Below are positions 58,351 to 64,000 of a stretch of 64,000 nt of DNA, piece after piece. The stretch's first letter is position 1. Each line of letters starts with the position of its first letter. Below the pieces are notes generated by a model that worked only from the letters and a program-made list of their open reading frames with translations, was not told the origin of the DNA and ran no database searches. Source of the DNA: Eubacterium_U album (lineage in GTDB: Bacteria; Bacillota; Clostridia; Lachnospirales; Lachnospiraceae); assembly GCF_025336545.1 (NCBI RefSeq), contig NZ_JAODBU010000006.1, positions 248,001 to 312,000 of the forward strand. Direction: 5' to 3'. The translations under genes were made by a program, and so were the position numbers.

Positions 58351-58412
58351 ACACATTTGTGTATAAAAATTTGATTAAATTACTTGACGGACACAAATGT
58401 GTACTATACAAT
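58351..58412. promoter_or_regulatory. Divergent promoter with paired operators
   Basis: ACACATTTGTGT at 58351-58362 and its reverse complement ACACAAATGTGT at 58391-58402 are two identical operators in opposite orientation. The second lies inside the spacer of a TTGACG-N17-TACAAT promoter (58384-58412) directed at the integrase genes, so the repressor would block RNA polymerase directly. Confidence 0.72.
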
Positions 58413-58469
58413 ACGAGTAAATAAGGTCATAAAAGTGTACTAAAATAAAAACAGGAAGGAGAACACAAT

Positions 58470-58934
58470 ATGGAGAATACGATGAAGATGTATGTAACAG
58501 CAGATGAAGCTGCACAGATTCTTGGAGTATCAAGAGGATATGCTTATAAAATCATTCGTGGTCTTAATAATGAATTGAAAGAAAAAGGCTATCGAGTGAT
58601 TTCAGGCAAGGTACCTACAAAGTATTTTAAAGAAAAGTTTATGGTATGGCAGTTGGTTAATGGAGAGGAGATGATGATATGCCAGCTACAAGAGATGGTA
58701 AAACATGGCGCAGCCAGTTCTATTATGAGGACTGGCAGGGTGTACGCCATAAAAAGAACAAAAGAGGCTTTAAGACAAAAGCAGAAGCAGAGGAGTGGGA
58801 GCGGAACTTCCGTCAACAGCAGAGAAAAGATTTGGATATTAACTTTGAGAATTTTGTTGAAATCTATTTCTCTGATGTGGAGAACCGGCTTAGAGAAAGC
58901 ACAATCAAGAATAAAAGATATGTGTTTGATTTAA
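58470..58934 (+). CDS. Excisionase-like helix-turn-helix protein, apparently frameshifted
   Basis: The N-terminal 55 residues (MYVTADEAAQILGVSRGYAY then KIIRGLNNELKEKGYRVISG) are a typical Xis/MerR-like DNA-binding fold. Relatives normally end about KYFKEKFYG. Here the DNA reads AAGTTTATGG where AAGTTTTATGG is expected, so one T is missing near 58640. The frame runs on for about 95 residues that read antisense-like and overlap the integrase. With the T restored the protein would stop at 58658-58660. This may be a real mutation or a sequencing error. Confidence 0.65.
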   Translation: MENTMKMYVTADEAAQILGVSRGYAYKIIRGLNNELKEKGYRVISGKVPTKYFKEKFMVWQLVNGEEMMICQLQEMVKHGAASSIMRTGRVYAIKRTKEALRQKQKQRSGSGTSVNSREKIWILTLRILLKSISLMWRTGLEKAQSRIKDMCLI

Positions 58935-59740
58935 AGGTTACACCTTATTTTAAAAAGAAAAAGATGTGTGAGATTAAGACTTCAGATATCCGGGCTTGGC
59001 AGAATGAATTGATTAAGCAGGGGTACGCACCAACTTATCTTAAAGGTATTAATAACCAGTTGGCAGTACTTTTCAATTATGCGGTCAGATATAATGACCT
59101 GAAAGATAATCCATGCAGGAAAGCAGGAAGTATCGGGAAAAGCAAGGCTGATGATATGGAGTTTTGGACAAAACAGGAATTTAAGCAGTTTCTTCCGTCT
59201 ATGGACAAGAAACCGGAGGCGAGAATGGCATTTATGCTTCTGTATTGGACAGGGATGCGTATAGGAGAATTGCTGGCACTTACCTATGAAGATATTGATT
59301 TGGAAAAACGAATTATAAGCATTTCTAAATCATATCAGAGATTGGATGGAAGAGATGTAATTACACCGCCTAAGACACCAAAGAGCAATCGTAAGATTAC
59401 TATTCCACCATTTCTGGCAGAAGAGTTAAAAGAATATTGTAGTCGTTTATATGGAATTATGCCAAATGAAAGAATGTTCCGATTTACAAAATCTTATATG
59501 GAGCATGAGATTGTACGAGGCATAAAGGAAACAGGAGTTAAGAGAATCCGTATTCATGATCTGCGTCACAGCCACGCATCACTTCTGGTGGAGCTTGGAT
59601 TTCAGCCATTGGCAATAGCAGAACGACTGGGACATGAAAAGATAGAAACAACATTAAATACTTATTCACATTTATATCCGAATAAGCAGGCAGAACTGGC
59701 AGACAGGCTAGAGCTGGAGAATGGGGAGGACAATCTATGA
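58679..59740 (+). CDS. int: Tyrosine integrase of the mobilizable element
   Basis: The protein has 353 residues with GGAGAGGAGATGATGAT before the ATG. N-terminal arm domain (GKTWRSQFYYEDWQGVRHKK), core-binding domain and catalytic domain with GMRIGELLALTY (Arg), HDLRHSHASLL (His-x-x-Arg), ERLGHEKIETT and the Tyr in NTYSHLY. Complete length. Its stop overlaps the next start (ATGA). Confidence 0.95.
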   Translation: MPATRDGKTWRSQFYYEDWQGVRHKKNKRGFKTKAEAEEWERNFRQQQRKDLDINFENFVEIYFSDVENRLRESTIKNKRYVFDLKVTPYFKKKKMCEIKTSDIRAWQNELIKQGYAPTYLKGINNQLAVLFNYAVRYNDLKDNPCRKAGSIGKSKADDMEFWTKQEFKQFLPSMDKKPEARMAFMLLYWTGMRIGELLALTYEDIDLEKRIISISKSYQRLDGRDVITPPKTPKSNRKITIPPFLAEELKEYCSRLYGIMPNERMFRFTKSYMEHEIVRGIKETGVKRIRIHDLRHSHASLLVELGFQPLAIAERLGHEKIETTLNTYSHLYPNKQAELADRLELENGEDNL

Positions 59741-60126
59741 GTGGAGTACACAAACATCCAACAATCAGCTTTCGTGTATCGGACAGAGAGTGGGAAATGA
59801 TTGAAGCTAAGATACTTGCAAGTGGTATGCAGAAGAAAGATTATTTTGTCCGTTCCTGCATTTATAACAGAATATGTGTTGTAGGAAAGAAAGAGGTCAT
59901 TTACCAGCTTGTAGAGGAATTGCAGAATATGCAGACAAATCTTTCCGAACTGGTAAAACAACTGGGACAGCAGGAGGTAACACTTACTGCTGAGGGGTTG
60001 GAAGATATGCGAAATGACTGTATGGATATGTTACAGGCGATTATTGCAATGCTGGATGGTGCAAAGTATCTCTGGCAGGGAGTACAGATTGATAAAGAAA
60101 GAAGTCCTGACAGCGGCAACTGTTAG
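59737..60126 (+). CDS. MobC-like relaxosome protein
   Basis: The protein has 129 residues. The N terminus TISFRVSDREWEMIEAKILASG is a ribbon-helix-helix-type DNA-binding segment, followed by KDYFVRSCIYNR and a helical C-terminal part, as in MobC relaxosome accessory proteins. It is separated from the relaxase by the replication gene. Confidence 0.78.
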   Translation: MSGVHKHPTISFRVSDREWEMIEAKILASGMQKKDYFVRSCIYNRICVVGKKEVIYQLVEELQNMQTNLSELVKQLGQQEVTLTAEGLEDMRNDCMDMLQAIIAMLDGAKYLWQGVQIDKERSPDSGNC

Positions 60127-60146
60127 GACTTGCGGTAACAAAAGAA

Positions 60147-60196
60147 AACCTCTGTTACACCTGTAAATACAACTAGAGTATAGCAGAGGTTCTTCT
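60147..60196 (+). terminator. Terminator-like hairpin after the MobC-like gene
   Basis: AACCTCTG at 60147-60154 pairs perfectly with CAGAGGTT at 60184-60191, and CTTCTT follows. The loop is long (29 bases), so efficiency is uncertain. Confidence 0.5.
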
Positions 60197-60233
60197 TAGG
60201 AGCAAATAAAAGATTTGAAAATGGAGGACTTTT

Positions 60234-61214
60234 ATGGAAGGACAGAAGACAGAATTAAAGATAATACGAATGTCGGAGGTTGAGTCACAAGAAGTGAAAT
60301 GGCTGTGGTATCCGTTTATACCATATGGGAAGCTGACAATTATTCAGGGAGATCCGGGTGATGGAAAGACCACATTGGTGTTAAACATAGCAGTAAAGCT
60401 GTCAAAGGGAGAATGTCTCGACAGTGATATGGATGTGCAGGAGCCGGTAAATGTCATTTATCAGACAGCAGAGGATGGACTGGCAGATACAGTAAAGCCG
60501 AGGCTTGAACTTGCCGGGGCGGACTGTGAAAAGATACTGGTTATTGATGAAAGTGATAAATCTTTATCTATGGCAGATGAAAGACTGGAAGAGGCACTTG
60601 CAAAGACAGGGGCAAAAGTATTGATATTAGACCCGATACAGGCGTATCTCGGTGGTGGCATGGATATGAACCGGGCAAATGAGGCAAGAGATATGACGAA
60701 GAAGCTGGGAGCATTAGCAGAGAAATACCAGTGTGCAATTCTTCTTATTGGTCATATGAACAAGGCATCTGGTAATAAAGCTGCATACAGGGGCATGGGT
60801 TCCATTGACTTCTTTGCTGTGGCGAGGAGTGTGCTTTTGGTCGGCAGAATAGAGGGAGAACCTAATACAAGAGCAGTTGTTCAGATAAAGAATAATCTTG
60901 CGGCATTTGGACATCCGAAGGCATTTATGTTATCAGAAACGGGCTTTCGTTGGTTGGGAGATTATGAGATTACAGCAGATGAAGTACTTGGCGGTATTGC
61001 ACCAAAGGCAAATAAGCTGGAACAAGCAAAGCAAATGCTTCGTGAATTGGCAGAAACAACTAATATGGTGCAGAGTAATGAAATATTTGAAATGGCTGAT
61101 AGACAGGGCATTTCAAAGAGAACATTGGAAAATGCAAAGAAAGAATTGGGCATCCAGGCAAAGAAAATCAATAACTCGTGGTATTGGGAATTGGATGCAG
61201 TAAAACAGAGATAG
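60234..61214 (+). CDS. RepA-like RecA-fold ATPase
   Basis: The protein has 326 residues. Walker A is GDPGDGKTTLVLNIAV (near 40), Walker B KVLILDPIQAYLGG (near 125) and a later LIGHMNKASGNKAAYRG. The C-terminal 80 residues contain a winged-helix-like ISKRTLENAKKELGI segment. It is the AAA_25/RepA-type helicase or loader found in mobilizable elements and likely supports rolling-circle or vegetative replication of the excised form. Confidence 0.88.
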   Translation: MEGQKTELKIIRMSEVESQEVKWLWYPFIPYGKLTIIQGDPGDGKTTLVLNIAVKLSKGECLDSDMDVQEPVNVIYQTAEDGLADTVKPRLELAGADCEKILVIDESDKSLSMADERLEEALAKTGAKVLILDPIQAYLGGGMDMNRANEARDMTKKLGALAEKYQCAILLIGHMNKASGNKAAYRGMGSIDFFAVARSVLLVGRIEGEPNTRAVVQIKNNLAAFGHPKAFMLSETGFRWLGDYEITADEVLGGIAPKANKLEQAKQMLRELAETTNMVQSNEIFEMADRQGISKRTLENAKKELGIQAKKINNSWYWELDAVKQR

Positions 61215-61337
61215 GACAAGAACGCAACATTGCAGGCTATATAGAAATTGCGGAGATAAAATTTGCAAGGTTGCAAAGCATATAGACTTTGCAGTGTTGC
61301 GGTCTTGAACGAGTTAGGAAAGGAATGGTGGATTGAT

Positions 61338-61571
61338 ATGAAAAATGTACAGATTTCAGAAGAACTTTTCGTTGCGATAATGAGATATTTTATGTTGGAA
61401 CAGGAGGAAATGTTGCCTCAGATAAAACAGGGACTAGAGAAGAAGCTGGATGCAATGGTAATGAGAGAATTATATACAAAATATAAGACTGCACCAACGG
61501 AAGAAGAAAAGGAAAAGGCTCGAAAGGAATATTTGGATAGACGAGGTGTGCCGGAGAGCTTCCGGTGGTAG
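61338..61571 (+). CDS. Small conserved mobilizable-element protein
   Basis: 77 residues from the ATG at 61338; the longer frame from 61263 has no ribosome site. VQISEELFVAIMRYFMLEQE, ELYTKYKTAPTEEEKEKARK and RRGVPESFRW are a conserved pattern in Firmicute mobilizable elements. Its role is unknown; a relaxosome or copy-number function is possible. The upstream sequence resembles that before 63503. Confidence 0.75.
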   Translation: MKNVQISEELFVAIMRYFMLEQEEMLPQIKQGLEKKLDAMVMRELYTKYKTAPTEEEKEKARKEYLDRRGVPESFRW

Positions 61572-61659
61572 TTTTTTCTTAAACATATATAACGGCTGCG
61601 TGTCACGCTTCCGTTAGAATCGATAAGGAAAATGTGGTGTGCTTGACACAGTAGAGGCT

Positions 61660-61815
61660 TGTGTACACTGACTGCCGCAGGCAGAAAAGCTCCCGGCAGG
61701 GCGCAAAACCTGACTTGTCAGGTTGCATTTTTGATGGCGTAGCTGTCAAAAGTGCTTTTGCGTTACTTTCGACGAAAGTAACAAAGCCAGAGCGAGGAAA
61801 CCTCGCTCTATGCCG
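61660..61815. other. Probable oriT: five consecutive hairpins
   Basis: Stems are CTGCCGCAGGCAG (61672-61684), AACCTGAC/GTCAGGTT (61707-61724), GCATTTTTGA/TCAAAAGTGC (61725-61755), GTTACTTTC/GAAAGTAAC (61762-61782) and AGAGCGAGG/CCTCGCTCT (61789-61809). The region lies immediately upstream of the Mob/Pre gene and holds no reading frame, as expected for an oriT. Nick site not identified. Confidence 0.72.
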
Positions 61816-61861
61816 AAATCCGGCGCTAATATGACAGATAAAAGAAAGGGGAAGATTGCCT

Positions 61862-63481
61862 ATGGAGAGAACGATAAGTGCAATGATCGGAAAAGGTTCT
61901 GTGAACCATAATACCAGAGCATTTACAGCTAAAAATGTAGATAAAAACAGAAGTGCTGATAATGTGGAATTTTGCCAGGAAGATATTAAGCAGGTTTATC
62001 ATAAATTGTTTGATGAAGCACGGGAACGATATAATGCAAAACAGAAACGGAAAGATCGCATGATTGATAATTACTATGAAAAAATCAGGAGGGGTAAGCA
62101 GGAAAAGTTATTTCATGAAGTGATATTTCAGATTGGAAATAAAGATGATATGAATGCCAAAAATGAAGATGGATTGTTGGCAAAAAGGATTTTAACGGAA
62201 TTTATGGATGAGTTCCAAGCTAGAAATCCGAACTTGTATGTATTCTCGGCGCATTTGCATATGGATGAAGAAACACCGCATTTGCATATTGATTTTGTAC
62301 CATATATTACAGGAAGTAAGCGAGGACTTGATACAAGGGTATCATTAAAATCTGCACTAGCGGCAGAAGGATTTGCTGGTGGTACAAGGGGTGCAACAGA
62401 ATTAAATCAATGGATTGCATCAGAGAAGCAGGAACTTGCTACAGTCATGGAGCGATATGGTGTGGAATGGCTGAAAAAGGGAACACATGAGAAGCATTTG
62501 TCGGTGCTTGAATTTGAAAAGAAAGAGCGAGCAAAAGAAGTAGCTGAGCTGGATAGCCAAAAACAGGAAATATCTTCGGTGGTTTTACAGCTTGGGGAAG
62601 CGGTTTCTGTAAAGAAACAGGAATTGCAAAATGTTACTATAGAAAAGGAACTGGCTGAGGAAGCTATACAGAAGGCAAATGAAGAGAGAACTATAGCACA
62701 ACAAGAGAAGGAAGTACTGCTTGCAGGTAATCAGAATTTGAGGATGGAGAATACAAGGCTTGAAAGTCGCAAGGACAGACTTCGCATGGAAAATCATGAT
62801 TTGAAGCAGAAGCAGCTACAGTTGCAGACAGATAATGAAGAACTGGAACAAAGGAATGAAGATTTACAATATAAGAATAGTAAATTGAAGAATGTGAATG
62901 ATCAGTTATCTGCTGACAATCACACTCTGGAGCAAAGGAATGATTCATTGAAATCTGATAATCAGGCACTAAGACAGAAATACAATGATTTGCAACAGAA
63001 TAATGTTCAACTTGAAAAGCAACAGAATGAGCTTAAGAGCCATATAGAGCAGATAGTACAGTCGGAGCAGTTATTACAGCGTGATGTAAGGAAGTATGAT
63101 GAAGCACCGGAATGGCAGTTGCCGGGACCGGGAGCATTTGCAAGTGCTAAGTCATTTCGGGAGAAGGTGGTTATACCATTTGTGAATAAACTTAAGACCT
63201 TGATAAAAAATCTGACAATCCAGTGCGTAAGGCTGAAAGAGGAAGTATTACAGCTTCGGAAGGAAAAGAAGAGACTGTCAGATGATGTGGAGTTTTATAA
63301 GGGTAAGATTAAGGATATGAGTGATAGGACAGAGCTGTTGCAGGAAAAGGCTGATGATCTGGAGCGTGTGAAGAGATATGCTGGTGCGGAGCAGATTGAT
63401 GCGATTATTCGTAAGGTAAAGGAACAGGAGCGTACAGAACAGCAGATAAGGCGGTATGACAGGTCCTATGGGACAAGATAA
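61862..63481 (+). CDS. Mob/Pre-family relaxase with long coiled-coil tail
   Basis: About 539 residues from the ATG at 61862 after AAAGGGGAAG. The relaxase core has GSVNHNTRAF near the N terminus and the HUH motif HLHMDEETPHLHIDFVPY (near 138-155). Residues about 210-410 form a heptad-rich, Gln/Asn/Leu-rich coiled coil (many QLQ, DLQ, ELE repeats), longer than in pMV158 Mob. The last 120 residues are also helical. It nicks oriT and leads the strand into the recipient. Confidence 0.93.
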   Translation: MERTISAMIGKGSVNHNTRAFTAKNVDKNRSADNVEFCQEDIKQVYHKLFDEARERYNAKQKRKDRMIDNYYEKIRRGKQEKLFHEVIFQIGNKDDMNAKNEDGLLAKRILTEFMDEFQARNPNLYVFSAHLHMDEETPHLHIDFVPYITGSKRGLDTRVSLKSALAAEGFAGGTRGATELNQWIASEKQELATVMERYGVEWLKKGTHEKHLSVLEFEKKERAKEVAELDSQKQEISSVVLQLGEAVSVKKQELQNVTIEKELAEEAIQKANEERTIAQQEKEVLLAGNQNLRMENTRLESRKDRLRMENHDLKQKQLQLQTDNEELEQRNEDLQYKNSKLKNVNDQLSADNHTLEQRNDSLKSDNQALRQKYNDLQQNNVQLEKQQNELKSHIEQIVQSEQLLQRDVRKYDEAPEWQLPGPGAFASAKSFREKVVIPFVNKLKTLIKNLTIQCVRLKEEVLQLRKEKKRLSDDVEFYKGKIKDMSDRTELLQEKADDLERVKRYAGAEQIDAIIRKVKEQERTEQQIRRYDRSYGTR

Positions 63482-63502
63482 TGGGAAGGATGGATTGATG
63501 AT

Positions 63503-63853
63503 ATGAAAGATAATCGAATGGATAATATCGTAGAATGTGCTTATAACATGGATAACGGCTATGTTGAGGTGTGGTTTACAGATGGAAATATGTTACGGAT
63601 AAAGTGCGAAGAAGTGGAGGCTGCTCTGAGGACAACAGAGCAGTCTCTGGCGAAGTTGCATAGGTTGTTGGATAACAAGCCGATAGAGTATGTGGCAATG
63701 GCTTTGTCCGGGGAAATGCAGGCATATTGTGATATTGAGGATGATATGGTTAAGGGAATGTTTGGGACGATTGTGCAGGGGTATTTGAAAAAGGGGTATA
63801 ATCGGGCTACGGCGGAGATGATGGCTAGGGAGTTCTTTAGTTATGAGAGTTGA
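63503..63853 (+). CDS. Hypothetical mobilizable-element protein (DUF6061-like tail)
   Basis: The protein has 116 residues. The N-terminal half (MDNGYVEVWFTDGNMLRIKC) is beta-rich and the C-terminal half helical (RATAEMMAREFFSYES). It is often paired with Mob/Pre genes. The family name is from memory and uncertain. The ribosome site is GGAAGGATGG. Confidence 0.65.
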   Translation: MKDNRMDNIVECAYNMDNGYVEVWFTDGNMLRIKCEEVEAALRTTEQSLAKLHRLLDNKPIEYVAMALSGEMQAYCDIEDDMVKGMFGTIVQGYLKKGYNRATAEMMAREFFSYES

Positions 63854-63932
63854 GATAGATGTAAATAAAATAACTATAAGAATGTGAAAAAATGTAGTAT
63901 AATTAATAAAAATATGTGTGGGAGGGAATGAT

Positions 63933-64000
63933 ATGCTTTTATATGATTTGATTGAGAAATGTTCTTACAGAGATGAATATCAGAAGGAACATGAACAATG
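63933..64000 (+). CDS. N-terminal fragment of a plus-strand gene
   Basis: GGGAGGGAATGAT precedes an ATG with an open frame to the edge (MLLYDLIEKCSYRDEYQKEH). Only 22 residues are visible; the product is unknown. Confidence 0.6.
   Translation, partial: MLLYDLIEKCSYRDEYQKEHEQ

Larger units (their letters stand above)
57700..64000. mobile_element. Mobilizable element (IME), right part beyond the window
   Basis: A repressor, excisionase-like gene, tyrosine integrase, MobC-like protein, RepA-like ATPase, oriT-like hairpin array and Mob/Pre relaxase lie in one plus-strand run. No conjugation ATPases follow, so it would use channels of other elements such as the neighbouring ICEs. The left end lies between the toxin terminator and the repressor; the right end is outside the window. 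Confidence 0.8.

Noticed and set aside
1..64000. CRISPR arrays or rRNA genes
   Set aside because: No regularly spaced identical repeats and no rRNA-like conserved segments were seen.

Overview
The window reads as accessory DNA from a gut Firmicute, most likely Lachnospiraceae. The reasons are AGGAGG-type ribosome sites nearly everywhere, Gram-positive conjugation ATPases, sortase-anchored thioester/VaFE surface proteins, and moderate GC with AT-rich cargo patches. Almost nothing looks like core chromosome. I see at least three mobile elements side by side.

Region 1 (1 to about 28.8 kb, mostly minus strand) is a large part of an integrative conjugative element (ICE). It has a wHTH protein, small helper genes, a VirD4-type coupling protein, an S1-domain protein, a pilin-like protein, a VirB6/TrbL-like membrane protein, a lysozyme/C39 peptidase, a PrgI-VirB4 fusion ATPase and a three-repeat VaFE surface protein. 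No relaxase or integrase of this element is visible, so it continues beyond the left edge or was disrupted. Its transfer genes are split by an 8.2-kb opposite-strand block (12.2-20.4 kb). That block holds an XRE regulator, small membrane proteins (one with a detached OadB-type motif), a two-component system, a MacB-like ABC transporter and a small toxin-like peptide. Two promoters of this ICE share a 26-bp element, and each is followed by an intrinsic terminator before its first gene.

Region 2 (about 28.9-55.0 kb) is a Tn916-family ICE with the classic gene order: orf23, orf22, orf21, orf20 with oriT, orf19, ardA, orf17 to orf13, then cargo, orf9, orf7, orf8 and the recombination genes. The integrase is a phage-like tyrosine recombinase paired with a DUF3173 protein rather than the Tn916 type. 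The slot that holds tet(M) in Tn916 instead carries an AT-rich response regulator / ABC-2 transporter / histidine kinase cassette of the lantibiotic-immunity type. Extra genes include three ardA paralogues, a YcxB-like protein, a HEPN-motif protein and a second VaFE surface protein. The element is flanked by 130-bp ungapped direct repeats of about 68% identity.

Region 3 (55.1 kb to the end, mostly plus strand) starts with an IS200-like transposase, a GrpB protein, a double GNAT acetyltransferase behind an apparent leader-peptide attenuator, and a holin-like small toxin. A mobilizable element follows: repressor with paired operators, frameshifted excisionase-like gene, tyrosine integrase, MobC-like protein, RepA-like ATPase, hairpin-rich oriT and Mob/Pre relaxase. 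It runs off the right edge.

Together the window looks like stacked elements that share themes: antimicrobial-peptide sensing and export, surface adhesins, anti-restriction, small toxins and leader-terminator control. All functions are inferred from motifs and gene order read by eye; no database search was run.
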